From the NCBI GenBank assembly GCA_964442735.1, contig CAYUAP010000006.1:13746-77745 (forward strand): a DNA stretch of 64,000 nucleotides, in the 5' to 3' direction. Shown one piece after another: positions 38,225 through 47,529 of this stretch (position 1 is the first letter of the stretch; each line of letters starts with the position of its first letter). Source of the DNA: JAUNBG01 sp964442735. Its GTDB lineage: Bacteria; Planctomycetota; Planctomycetia; Pirellulales; Thermoguttaceae. The translations under genes were made by a program, and so were the position numbers. The notes beneath the pieces are model-generated. The model was not told where the DNA came from and ran no database searches. It worked only from the letters and a program-made list of their open reading frames with translations.

Positions 38225-38529
38225 TTTATTGGGATATAACTTTCATTTTAGATTACTCAACGTATAAACGTGATACCTTTGTATAAACGTGATACCTTTT
38301 TGAAATCACCATTCATCATCGACCGTTTAAGGAAAATATAGTTTTTCGGCATAAAAATATAGTTTACCAAATAACTATTGTCGAATTGGTGTTTTCAAAC
38401 AAATACATTTACAATTTGAGTTCGATATTTTTACAATTGCACGGAGGCAGGATCGCCTTCGATTCCGGGGGGATAGAAAGTATCCCCATTTTAAACATTC
38501 GTAGTAATCAACTACCAATTGATTATCAA
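38225..38529. other. Intergenic region with a 19-bp tandem duplication
   Basis: 305 bases. GTATAAACGTGATACCTTT occurs at 38262-38280 and 38281-38299, exactly adjacent, upstream of fluC. Nothing else is recognised, apart from ATCAACTACC repeated at ~38509 and ~38525 near the end of the phosphatase gene. Confidence 0.8.
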
Positions 38530-39972
38530 CTACCGAACAGCTTGTTTGAGTATTTTGGCAATATCTGTATTATCGATCATTCCTTTAAAGACATCGACAT
38601 TGACTCCCACGACAGACGTATTGACTGGTAATGCAGTATGGGCTGTTGAAGTCCAGCCCAGGGCCGCTTTATTGTTAAAGCAACGTACAACTCCTACATT
38701 GAATGCGGTCGCACTGAATTTTTTGCCTTTAAACGATTTTTCGAAGGCGTCCTTGAGGGTGTTCTGTTCCTCTTCACTTAACAGCATGGGGTCATCTTTT
38801 TTACCACTAAAGAGCATACCGAAGTTTTCCGTAACAAGAACCTTGGCATCGTCAAATGAAACATCTTTTTTCTTCTGATTATATAAAGACGTCAGTTTTT
38901 CTTTAAAAGCATCGATAGAACATTTTTGATAGTTCAGACGTTCGATATAGGATTTATATCCTGTTCCGGCGAATCCTAGGGAGAGACCGCCCGTTTCATG
39001 GTCGCCGGTAACGACAATCATGGTATCTTCCGGATGCTTCGCCATAAAATCACGGGCCAGTTTAATTGACTTGTCGAACTCGATAATTTCCCATAATACG
39101 GACGCTGCATCATTGGCATGGCACATCCAATCGATTTTTCCTCCTTCGACCATCATGAAGAAGCCTTTTGGATTATCGAGAAGTTCAATTCCTTTTTGGG
39201 TATACTCGGCGAGTGAAAGAATCTCCGGAACCTCCGAGGACGATTGTACTCCGACACCATAATGCCGCGTGCGAACAGCCTGATTGTCTATCGCATATGG
39301 AAGGGCTCCACTTTTCTGGCAGACAATTACTTTACCGGCATTGGACTTGAGATTCATAATCGCCTTGGGGTCATGAAGGACGGTGTATCCTTTTTTCGTG
39401 GCGAGATCGTAGATATTTCCCTTAAAATTAACGCTCTTGGTATTATCCTGTTCGTCAATGGCACCACCTCCGAAATAATCGAAGGAGGAATTGATTAAAT
39501 CAAGACCGAGTTCGTAATAATTACTACGACTGACATTATGACCATAAAACGACGCCGGTGTCGCATGGTTCAAGGTAACACTGGTTACAATACCGACTTT
39601 ATGGCCCGCATCGCGTGCCACTTCCGCTATTGAAACCAAATTTCTTTTTCCGGTAGTATCCACTCCCACCTGATGACTTTTGGTCTTTTCACCACAAGCT
39701 ATTGCGGTTCCGCTCGCCGCCGAGTCCGTTATAAACGAATCGGAACAGCGCGTTGTCGTTAAAACCTGATTCGGAAGTGTATTTAGATAAAGGGGAGGCT
39801 GGCCTGATTTCTGTAGAAATTCATCGGCCATCATACGCTGGGGTATCGAAAAACCGTCTCCAATAAATAAAAATACGTATTTTACAGGCTTTACCTCTTC
39901 GGCCCCCAATAAAAGCGGACTAAAGAAAAATACCGTCATACATAACAGTGTCAACAAATTTCGAAGCTTCAT
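38530..39972 (-). CDS. Alkaline phosphatase (PhoA-type)
   Basis: 480 residues. ATG 39972 follows AAGGATTG. Signal peptide residues 1-23 (LLTLLCMTVFFFSPLLLGA). The metal-binding start FLFIGDGFS, nucleophile motif FITDSAASGTAIACG (Ser ~residue 85), MMVEGGKIDWMCHANDA, VVTGDHETGG and the late TSTAHTALPV histidine block complete the two-zinc/magnesium site. Hydrolyses phosphomonoesters in the periplasm. No Pho-box was recognised upstream. Convergent to uvrA? No: divergent from it, sharing a 296-bp intergenic space with no clear features. Confidence 0.95.
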   Translation of the reverse strand: MKLRNLLTLLCMTVFFFSPLLLGAEEVKPVKYVFLFIGDGFSIPQRMMADEFLQKSGQPPLYLNTLPNQVLTTTRCSDSFITDSAASGTAIACGEKTKSHQVGVDTTGKRNLVSIAEVARDAGHKVGIVTSVTLNHATPASFYGHNVSRSNYYELGLDLINSSFDYFGGGAIDEQDNTKSVNFKGNIYDLATKKGYTVLHDPKAIMNLKSNAGKVIVCQKSGALPYAIDNQAVRTRHYGVGVQSSSEVPEILSLAEYTQKGIELLDNPKGFFMMVEGGKIDWMCHANDAASVLWEIIEFDKSIKLARDFMAKHPEDTMIVVTGDHETGGLSLGFAGTGYKSYIERLNYQKCSIDAFKEKLTSLYNQKKKDVSFDDAKVLVTENFGMLFSGKKDDPMLLSEEEQNTLKDAFEKSFKGKKFSATAFNVGVVRCFNNKAALGWTSTAHTALPVNTSVVGVNVDVFKGMIDNTDIAKILKQAVR

Positions 39973-40268
39973 TTCAATCCTTCATAAATAATTATAAACA
40001 GTTGGAGGATAGTTCAAAACGGCCTATCCCATACGGGTACAACAACACCTATATATTATATTCTGAAAGTTTAGAGATTCAACCTACTGGTATAAAAATG
40101 GATTTCATGGTAAAATGATTATATTTTAATAACAGTTTACAGTTGTTCGTGGTATTTCCTTTTTCAATCGGGAACAAAAAAGCCTGTAAATACCCGAATA
40201 TTATTGCTAAATTTATTGTAAAAGGTGATTTTTTGAATCGACTTAAATAATTTAATCCGGTTGTTTTT

Positions 40269-43200
40269 ATGAAAAAAGTAAACACAAATGGTTGTATTTC
40301 CCTTCGAAATGTTAAAGTCAACAATTTGAAGTCGGTCAATCTGGATATACCCTATGACCAACTGATAGCATTCTGTGGTTTGAGTGGTAGCGGGAAGAGC
40401 AGTTTGGCTATTGATACGCTGTATGCCGAAGGTCAGCGGAGGTATATTGAGAGTTTTTCCGCCTATACCCGGCAATTTTTGGAAAAATTGGATAAACCGG
40501 ACGTGGAGCGAATAGAAGGTATTCAGCCTGCAATTGCGGTTACTTCACGTCCCTTGACTCAATTCTGCCGTTCTACAGTCGGTACGACAACCGAAACAAG
40601 CGATTATTTACGTCTTCTCTTTTCCAAAATTGGCCAGGTCTATTGCCGTTGCTGTGGCCGGGAAGTCAAACGGGATTCTCCAGACTCTATTCTTGAATCA
40701 TTTAAGAAAATTAAAGAGGGTACCCGTATTATGGTCGCCTTTACACCGCCTGTTGAGAGTTTTCGTGCAAAACAACAGACCGATTTTGAATCGGAATGGC
40801 GCGAATCCGGATTTTTACGCGTTATCGTCCAAGGCAATTCCTATCGTCTCGACGAGGGGGGGATTCCACTCGAAAAATTCGCTGCCGCACGACTCCTCTA
40901 TCTCGCCGATATCCCTCTTCAGGAAGAAGACCTCTATAGTACTCAAAAAACATCTGCTGTAACCGATACCGATTCTGCCGATAATGAAGATAATGTAAAT
41001 GGAGACGAATCCGATAATTTTGAAACAATAGATAATAACGAATCGGAAACATCCGAAGATGAATCTCCAGATTCATCAGATCCATTGGAAAATTCTGAAA
41101 TATCGGAGTCTTCGGAAACGAATGACGAGGAATACAAACAGTCAAATCATTTGTTGACGTTATCCATGGACGAGAATACCTTGGTTCGTAACTATCTTAA
41201 AAAGAGCGAAGCACTCCGGAAATCGGGAGGACCGCCCCCACTTTTCTTCGTTGTGGATCGGATAACCGCTGGTAAAACGAAGGAGGAACGTGTCCGGGAA
41301 TCATTGGAAACCGCGTTTCAATATGGTTCTTCCCAATGCTGGATCTTTTGTGAAGGAACACATTTTCTGGAGGGTTCTATAAACGGTTTCCCGACAAAAT
41401 CGGATGATGGTGAAGTCAAAATAGGCCATCATTATGATATCGATGGTGAATTATGGACTCTGTTTGGATTCAGTCGAAAATTAAGCTGTGAAGATTGCGG
41501 TATTGAATATCCCACTCTGGAACCAAAATTATTCAGTTTCAACAGTCCCTTGGGGGCATGTCCTTTTTGTGAAGGATTTGGAAATATTATGGTTCTGAAC
41601 AAAGAGGCCATTTTCAATCGTAATAAATCACTAAAAGAAGGGGCCATTATTCCATGGAACAGCAGTTCCTATCAGCACAAAAAAAACGAACTTCTAACCA
41701 AGGCGGAACAATATGGAATACGAATCGAGGTACCTTTTAAAGATCTGACGGAAGAAGAACGGGATTTCGTTATCAAGGGAAATAACGATTTTGAAGGTCT
41801 TGATGGTTTCTTTATACGCCTTCAGCGACAAAAATACAAAATGCACATTCGGGTATTTTTGAGTCGTTGGCGTCATTATCACACCTGTCCGATCTGTAAT
41901 GGAACACGTTTACGTCAGGAAGCGCTTGCCGTCCGTTTGGGGGCAAATTGTCCGCCGCACAAGGAAACGTCGGATTCGATAACGAACGAGAAAATTTCGG
42001 ACGAGAAAATTTCATCGGAAGAAAATACCCCTCAATATTTTAATATTCATGATTTTTCCTCCATGCCCATTTCAGACTTGATTAACGTTATTGATCATCT
42101 GATTTTAACCGATTGGCAGTGCAAGCTCGGTAACGACTCCTTGACACAGGTTCGAAACAGACTTCAATATCTCAAGGAGGTGGGACTCGGGTATTTGACC
42201 TTGGATCGTCCGCTTAAAACTCTCAGTGAAGGCGAACAGCGTCGTGTTTGCCTGACTTCCGTTTTGGGATCCACTTTAGTCGACGTACTTTATGTCCTGG
42301 ACGAACCATCCATTGGCCTTCATCCTTTCGATATTCAGAAGTTACTGAAATCGATTCTGCGACTTCGAGATCGCGGTAATACCGTTGTTGTGGTCGAGCA
42401 CGAAGAATCGATATTAAAAGCCGCCGACCGAATCGTGGAAATAGGACCGGAGGCGGGGGCCGGTGGTGGTCAAATCGTGTTCGAAGGTACCTATGATGAA
42501 ATCTATCATTCGGAAAAAAGTCTAACCGGAAGTTATCTCTCCGGAAGAAGAACGGGGGGGGCTTCCTGTAAACGTCGTTTTCTTGACAAGGGATTCCTTG
42601 AATTAACTGATGCGTCTGGTTATAATCTTAAACATGTGAACGCCATATTTCCCCTGGGGGTTCTCTGCCTGGTCACCGGAATTAGCGGAGCGGGTAAGAG
42701 TTCTCTCGTTCAGGAAACGTTATATCCCGCCATATGTGCCAAATTGGGACGGGAATCTGCCGATGGTTTACCCTATGGAGAAATTCTCGGTGTCGAAAAT
42801 ATCGATGATGTTATGCTCGTCGATCAGAGTCCGATCGGACGTTCTCCTCGTTCGAATCCGGTAACCTATTTGAAAATTTTCGACGATATCAGAAATCTTT
42901 TTGCGGATATGCCTTTGGCCCGATCAAGAAATTATAACGCCGGTTATTTTAGTTTTAATGTCGATGGCGGACGATGTAATACCTGTAAAGGCGAAGGTTA
43001 TATTGTTGTTGATATGCAGTTTATGGCTGATACCTATATGAAATGTCCGCAGTGTAATGGACGACGATATCAACGGGAAATTTTAGACGTCCTTTATCGA
43101 GGTAGAAATATATCCGAAGTTTTGAATATGACCGTTCGGGAAGCGTTTACTTTCTTCCGTGGTCAAACAAAAATACAGCAGAAGCTCAAACGGTTAATGG

Positions 43201-43595
43201 AGGTGGGTCTTGACTATCTTCAGTTGGGGCAGCCGGCCAATACGTTGTCCGGTGGGGAATCGCAGCGATTAAAACTGGTTTCCGCTCTAGCCAATGTCCG
43301 CAAGGGAAAATGTCTGTTTATCATGGACGAACCGACAACAGGTCTCCATTTCGCCGATGTTGTTCAACTGATAGACAGTTTCGACGCCCTAATCAATACG
43401 GGTCATTCCCTGATTGTTGTCGAACATAATGTGCAAATGATGAAGGCTGCCGACTATATCGTTGACTTGGGACCTGGTGCCGCAAATGAAGGTGGTTCTA
43501 TCGTCGCCGAAGGTATGCCGGAAGAGATTATTCTCTGTCCGGAATCGAAAACCGGAGAAATACTTCGTCATTGTTTACCGAAAACAATACATTAA
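40269..43595 (+). CDS. uvrA: UvrA-type excinuclease ABC ATPase with acidic insertion
   Basis: 1108 residues. First P-loop GLSGSGKSSL (~residues 37-46), first zinc site CRCCGREV (~120); residues ~231-291 are an Asp/Glu/Ser-rich insertion absent from typical UvrA. The first signature reads LSEGEQRR rather than LSGGEAQR; Walker B VLDEPSIGLHP follows. Second P-loop GISGAGKSS (~804), zinc finger CNTCKGEG..CPQC (~903-930), signature LSGGESQRL (~993) and IMDEPTTGLHF are normal. Recognises DNA damage with UvrB in nucleotide excision repair. The altered first signature and insertion suggest a UvrA paralogue rather than the main UvrA. uvrB/uvrC are not in the window. Confidence 0.9.
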   Translation: MKKVNTNGCISLRNVKVNNLKSVNLDIPYDQLIAFCGLSGSGKSSLAIDTLYAEGQRRYIESFSAYTRQFLEKLDKPDVERIEGIQPAIAVTSRPLTQFCRSTVGTTTETSDYLRLLFSKIGQVYCRCCGREVKRDSPDSILESFKKIKEGTRIMVAFTPPVESFRAKQQTDFESEWRESGFLRVIVQGNSYRLDEGGIPLEKFAAARLLYLADIPLQEEDLYSTQKTSAVTDTDSADNEDNVNGDESDNFETIDNNESETSEDESPDSSDPLENSEISESSETNDEEYKQSNHLLTLSMDENTLVRNYLKKSEALRKSGGPPPLFFVVDRITAGKTKEERVRESLETAFQYGSSQCWIFCEGTHFLEGSINGFPTKSDDGEVKIGHHYDIDGELWTLFGFSRKLSCEDCGIEYPTLEPKLFSFNSPLGACPFCEGFGNIMVLNKEAIFNRNKSLKEGAIIPWNSSSYQHKKNELLTKAEQYGIRIEVPFKDLTEEERDFVIKGNNDFEGLDGFFIRLQRQKYKMHIRVFLSRWRHYHTCPICNGTRLRQEALAVRLGANCPPHKETSDSITNEKISDEKISSEENTPQYFNIHDFSSMPISDLINVIDHLILTDWQCKLGNDSLTQVRNRLQYLKEVGLGYLTLDRPLKTLSEGEQRRVCLTSVLGSTLVDVLYVLDEPSIGLHPFDIQKLLKSILRLRDRGNTVVVVEHEESILKAADRIVEIGPEAGAGGGQIVFEGTYDEIYHSEKSLTGSYLSGRRTGGASCKRRFLDKGFLELTDASGYNLKHVNAIFPLGVLCLVTGISGAGKSSLVQETLYPAICAKLGRESADGLPYGEILGVENIDDVMLVDQSPIGRSPRSNPVTYLKIFDDIRNLFADMPLARSRNYNAGYFSFNVDGGRCNTCKGEGYIVVDMQFMADTYMKCPQCNGRRYQREILDVLYRGRNISEVLNMTVREAFTFFRGQTKIQQKLKRLMEVGLDYLQLGQPANTLSGGESQRLKLVSALANVRKGKCLFIMDEPTTGLHFADVVQLIDSFDALINTGHSLIVVEHNVQMMKAADYIVDLGPGAANEGGSIVAEGMPEEIILCPESKTGEILRHCLPKTIH

Positions 43596-43618
43596 AAGTT
43601 CAAAAGGAACCGATATTC

Positions 43619-45010
43619 ATGTCCGAAGTTTATGATTACGATACTGTTATCATCGGAGCCGGAATGTCCGGATTAGCTGCCGGTATACGTTTGGCTCAAT
43701 ATGATAAATCGGTCTGTATACTGGAAAAACATAGTATGATTGGAGGATTAAATTCCTTTTATCGACAGGGCAATCGGAATTTCGATGTCGGCCTGCACGC
43801 TATGACCAATTACACGCCAAAGGGAACTCGAACCGGACCTCTGTCACGAATTCTGCGTCATCTCCGTTTCTCCTGGGACGATCTCTCCTTGACTCAACAG
43901 TTGGGTTCTTCCATTGTCTTTCCCTCTATTGCCCTTGATTTTTCGAATAAACCGGAGGTCTTGGAGGAGGAAATACGATCGAAATTCCCCGACGAGGTTG
44001 ACGGATACCGTAAAATGGTTGCCGGTTTGGTCGGTTACGATCAATTGGGAATGGGGACTGCCGGTGGTTCGGCTCGCGATTATGTTATGGAGCATATTAA
44101 AAATCCCTTGTTGGTCGATATGTTATTCTGTCCACTTCTTTATTACGGTGGATCACGGGCAAACGATATGGAGTTCGGACAATTCTGCATCATGTTTCGT
44201 GCCATTTTTTTGGAAGGTTTCGCACGTCCATTTCAGGGAGTTCGACACATTCTTCTTCAGATGCAGAAAAAGTTTAAAACTCTCGGTGGAGATCTACGTC
44301 TACGACAGGGTGTTAAACAAATTGTTTCGAAAAACAATATCGTTGAAAAAGTCATACTGGAAGACGGTTCTGAAATTGTCGCAAAACAGTTCCTCTCTTC
44401 CGCGGGCTGGCCGGAAACAATGAAATTGTGTAATCTGCCGGAAGCCATTCCACTCCTACCCGCCGGACAGCTCGGATTTATTGAAACAATTAGTGTGTTG
44501 AACTGTGACCCAAAAAAACTGGGACATCGTAAAACAATTGTTTTCTTCAACGATTCAAATTCCTTTTCCTATGAAAAACCGGATTCGCTCGTCGATCTCC
44601 GTAGCGGTGTTATTTGTTCTCCAAATAATTTCGACTATAAAGAATCGTTGGGGGAAGGAATCATTCGGATAACGGCCCTGGCAAATTACGACCAATGGAA
44701 GGCGCTCTCCGAAAAAGAATACCATCTTCAGAAATTGAAATGGTATGAAAAATCATTAGCGGCGGCAGTCCGATTTGTCCCCGATTTCCGCACAAATATT
44801 GTACAGAACGATATGTTTACGCCATTAACCATAAAACGCTTTACGGGAAGGGAAAATGGCGCTATTTACGGAACAGCCAAAAAAAAATACGATGGTTTAA
44901 CCCCTTTAAACAATCTGTTCGTCTGCGGAACAGATCAAGGAATGCTCGGTATCGTTGGGGCCATTGTCAGTGGTATTACAATTGCCAACCGATATATTCT
45001 CAATGAATGA
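43619..45010 (+). CDS. FAD-dependent oxidoreductase, phytoene desaturase/retinol-saturase-like
   Basis: 463 residues from ATG 43619, with AAAAGGAAC upstream and a start 23 bases after uvrA; the 16 upstream codons overlap uvrA. The dinucleotide motif VIIGAGMSGLAAGIRLA and GGLNSFYRQGNRNFDVGLHA (split here at the second Gly) are the CrtI-type opening. The closing motif NNLFVCGTDQGMLGIVGAIVSG (~residues 425-446, given in part) completes FAD binding. Such proteins saturate or desaturate isoprenoids or related lipids. The substrate is not known; ispA is 7 kb away and not evidence of linkage. Confidence 0.85.
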   Translation: MSEVYDYDTVIIGAGMSGLAAGIRLAQYDKSVCILEKHSMIGGLNSFYRQGNRNFDVGLHAMTNYTPKGTRTGPLSRILRHLRFSWDDLSLTQQLGSSIVFPSIALDFSNKPEVLEEEIRSKFPDEVDGYRKMVAGLVGYDQLGMGTAGGSARDYVMEHIKNPLLVDMLFCPLLYYGGSRANDMEFGQFCIMFRAIFLEGFARPFQGVRHILLQMQKKFKTLGGDLRLRQGVKQIVSKNNIVEKVILEDGSEIVAKQFLSSAGWPETMKLCNLPEAIPLLPAGQLGFIETISVLNCDPKKLGHRKTIVFFNDSNSFSYEKPDSLVDLRSGVICSPNNFDYKESLGEGIIRITALANYDQWKALSEKEYHLQKLKWYEKSLAAAVRFVPDFRTNIVQNDMFTPLTIKRFTGRENGAIYGTAKKKYDGLTPLNNLFVCGTDQGMLGIVGAIVSGITIANRYILNE

Positions 45011-45024
45011 CTCTCTTAACAAGA

Positions 45025-45141
45025 TATACTCCAGGACGGAATGATATTGTCTTTCTGGGGACGCAAATATCTCGTCCCCGTACTCCAAAACAGGCGTTTC
45101 ACCTGTTTTGAAAAAAGGAGATTTAAACGACCTTGTGTATA
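45025..45141. repeat. Family A element, copy A3
   Basis: Diverged copy; ends TATACT and GTGTATA, interior with CTCCAAAACAGGCGTTTCACCTG-type module. It fills the gap between the oxidoreductase stop and the flavoprotein stop and ends one base before the latter, so it may act as a shared 3' hairpin. Confidence 0.8.
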
Positions 45142-45702
45142 TTAGTCAACCAGCCATTCGACCAATTTACGGACTTCTTCCTGATAGGCGGAATTGGAGA
45201 CAAATCCATGGGGATCATTACAGCTTCCGCACAGAACGACTTTATGATCTTTAACACCGGCAAGTCCGAAGAAACCTCCTATCTGTTGTGCGACCTTCTC
45301 GTATTCAGTTGCAGGTCCATTCCCGAACGACAGAGTAACCCCCATTTTTTTGGATTTCGTTTCCCGAGGGGGTTTTGATGGATTAAAAAGAAAATACAAA
45401 CGATCTATCAGTGTCTTTACGGTTCCGGGTACATTGCCAAAATAGATGGGGGATACAAACAAAATGGCGTCATATTCGAGAAGCCGCGTATACATGGCCG
45501 ATGCATCGTCTTTGGTAATACAGATATCGGTCTGTTTACAGGAATTACATGCCAGACAGGGAGTTATTTTCCGATCCCGTATCGTGAATATTTCCGCTTC
45601 ATGTCCCGCTTTTCGAATCTCCTGTTCCATAAATTCCGCAATACAGTCACAGTTGGCTTTTATTCGCTGACTGCCACTGATTATCATTACTTTTTTAGTC
45701 AT
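45142..45702 (-). CDS. Flavodoxin-fold NAD(P)H-dependent / iron-sulfur flavoprotein
   Basis: 186 residues, ATG 45702 behind GGAGAAT. FMN phosphate loop ISGSQRIKANCD, the compact cysteine cluster CLACNSCKQTDIC (residues ~49-61) of iron-sulfur flavoproteins, and FVSPIYFGNVPGTVKTLIDRL follow. Members shuttle electrons or reduce quinones, metals or aromatic nitro compounds. Here the spacing C-x2-C-x2-C-x5-C matches a [4Fe-4S]-type site. Single gene with no partner nearby. Confidence 0.88.
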   Translation of the reverse strand: MTKKVMIISGSQRIKANCDCIAEFMEQEIRKAGHEAEIFTIRDRKITPCLACNSCKQTDICITKDDASAMYTRLLEYDAILFVSPIYFGNVPGTVKTLIDRLYFLFNPSKPPRETKSKKMGVTLSFGNGPATEYEKVAQQIGGFFGLAGVKDHKVVLCGSCNDPHGFVSNSAYQEEVRKLVEWLVD

Positions 45703-46087
45703 TTTTTATTCTCCTGAAATTTTTATAGTTCCTTTTACCAAAAAACCTTGTATAAATCTCTTTTCCATTATAACAATATCTGTTCTGATTTTAAAGTTCC
45801 CCCCTTCCAAATTTACACTATTTCATAATTTGAAAACTAATTTCGAGTTTTTATGATATCAGGTCTTGTTATCGTTCAAGATTGAAATAAAATTATATTA
45901 CCCTAATATCAACAAGATATACTGTACGACGTTATAATTTCGGCATTTCCTGGGAGCGCGGACGTCTCGTCCGCATACTCCAAAACTGGCTTCTCGCCTG
46001 TTTTGAAAAATAGACTTTTATAACGACCTTGAGTATACTTTTACTGTTTTAGCTATTAACACTGGATACCAACAGGAGAATCGTGAA
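45703..46087. other. Intergenic region with a family A element
   Basis: 385 bases. A4 occupies 45918-46037. The rest is AT-rich with no gene. The methylase start follows a good ribosome site at 46074-46080. Confidence 0.65.
45918..46037. repeat. Family A element, copy A4
   Basis: Ends TATACTGTACGACGTTATAA and (reverse complement) TATACTCAAGGTCGTTATAAA. Both palindromic modules are close to A1. Like A3 it is preceded by AACAAGA, so the two copies share some outside sequence. Confidence 0.88.
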
Positions 46088-47113
46088 ATGAAAATCTTGA
46101 CACCTCCACCCACCTTGGATCAGGAGCCTTTTTCACCGTTTCGAACGGTCCTTCATTGTTCCGAAAATCATACGTTCGAGACAATGAAGAAGAACAGGAC
46201 GATTATGGCTCGCCCTTTTGTGAAATGGGCGGGCGGTAAAGGTCAGATTTTAGAAATTATTCGAGAAATGTATCCGGAAGGATTGGGGAAAAATATTCGG
46301 AAATATGCGGAGCCTTTCGTCGGCGGCGGGGCCGTTCTATTCGATATCCTTAACTTCTTCGACCTGGATGCCGTTTATATTTCCGACTCCAATTGGGAAC
46401 TAATGAATACATACGTCGAAATTAGAGATCATGTCGATCAAATTATCGATAAACTCTATCAACTGCAAAACGAATATCTGCCTCTGGACGACAATAGGCG
46501 TAAAGTCTTTTATTATCACAAACGTGATCGATTCAATGAAATAAAGAGTAAAAAAAATCCTTCCGATAATACGGAAAATGCCGTTCTATTTTTATTTCTT
46601 AATCGGACCTGTTTTAACGGCTTGTATCGGGTCAATAAAACAAATTGTTTTAATGTTCCTATTGGTTCCTATAAAAAACCGGTCCTATGCAATGCGGAGA
46701 ATTTAGCAAACGTCTCCATGAAACTCAAAAATGTAATTATTACAGCATCCGATTATCACGATTCCGAAGCTTTTATCGATAAAGAAACCTTCGTCTATTT
46801 TGATCCACCCTATCGTCCCTTAAATGCCACGTCCTGTTTCACTTCCTATACCGAGAAGGTATTTACCGATGAAGATCAAACAGCGCTTGCGGAATACGTT
46901 CAGGTCTTGAATCGTAAAGGGGCCTTTATTATGGTTAGTAATTCCGACCCAAAAAATACCGACCCGGAAGATAAATTTTTTGAAGTTCGATATGATTCAC
47001 AAGAGATACACCATTTAACGGCAATGCGTATGATTAATAGTAAAGCGGACTCCCGGGGACATGTTGATGAATTACTGATATTAAATTACAGGCGTGACAT
47101 TGAAAATGGGTAA
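46088..47113 (+). CDS. DNA adenine methyltransferase (Dam/D12 class)
   Basis: 341 residues. ATG 46088 has AGGAGAA eight bases upstream, so the 39-residue leader before FVKWAGGK is probably translated although it is unlike the family; ATG 46205 would start directly at the domain. Motif X/I: FVKWAGGKGQIL and AEPFVGGGAVLF; target-recognition region with FLNRTCFNGLYRVN; catalytic motif IV FDPPYRPL (~residue 239). Methylates adenine N6 in a short DNA site, of GATC-type in many relatives. No restriction gene is recognisable beside it, so it seems solitary. Flanked by a family A element. Confidence 0.93.
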   Translation: MKILTPPPTLDQEPFSPFRTVLHCSENHTFETMKKNRTIMARPFVKWAGGKGQILEIIREMYPEGLGKNIRKYAEPFVGGGAVLFDILNFFDLDAVYISDSNWELMNTYVEIRDHVDQIIDKLYQLQNEYLPLDDNRRKVFYYHKRDRFNEIKSKKNPSDNTENAVLFLFLNRTCFNGLYRVNKTNCFNVPIGSYKKPVLCNAENLANVSMKLKNVIITASDYHDSEAFIDKETFVYFDPPYRPLNATSCFTSYTEKVFTDEDQTALAEYVQVLNRKGAFIMVSNSDPKNTDPEDKFFEVRYDSQEIHHLTAMRMINSKADSRGHVDELLILNYRRDIENG

Positions 47114-47529
47114 TATTTGAGAGAGGGGAATGTTCACAAGAAAGGTTTTTGAGAGAGTACACGGCCTTTTTCAAAAACCTTCGCGCAAATACGGGAAATG
47201 ACCATAAATTAGAGTATCCCGAAGGGAGGCCCACCTTGGAATCGAACAGATTGAGGAAACCATTGGTCTACTTCCTGTAGCCGTTCCAATGGATGTTTTC
47301 TTTGGAAGACAGATATTTTATCTGTATCTTCCCCTCCAAAAAAATCATTGATTGGATATTGAATTTGATTTACTGGTTCCTATGTACGAAAAAGATACAA
47401 ACATCAGTTTATGTCTGCATTTAAGAAGACTATATATTCTGGTATTCCATGTTTCATATACAAAAACGATTCCAGGATACCAAAATGAAAGTTACATTCT
47501 AAACTATTGACCTTAAAAGGAGATTTTTA
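47114..47529. other. Gene-free region after the methylase
   Basis: 416 bases without an intact gene. Short in-frame stretches exist on the plus strand (about 23 codons from ATG 47130; about 40 codons containing GIEQIEETIGLLPVAVPMDV around 47235-47295) that may be remnants of a lost gene, but no family is recognised. The GH99-like gene has a strong ribosome site AAAAGGAGA at 47514-47522. Confidence 0.55.
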
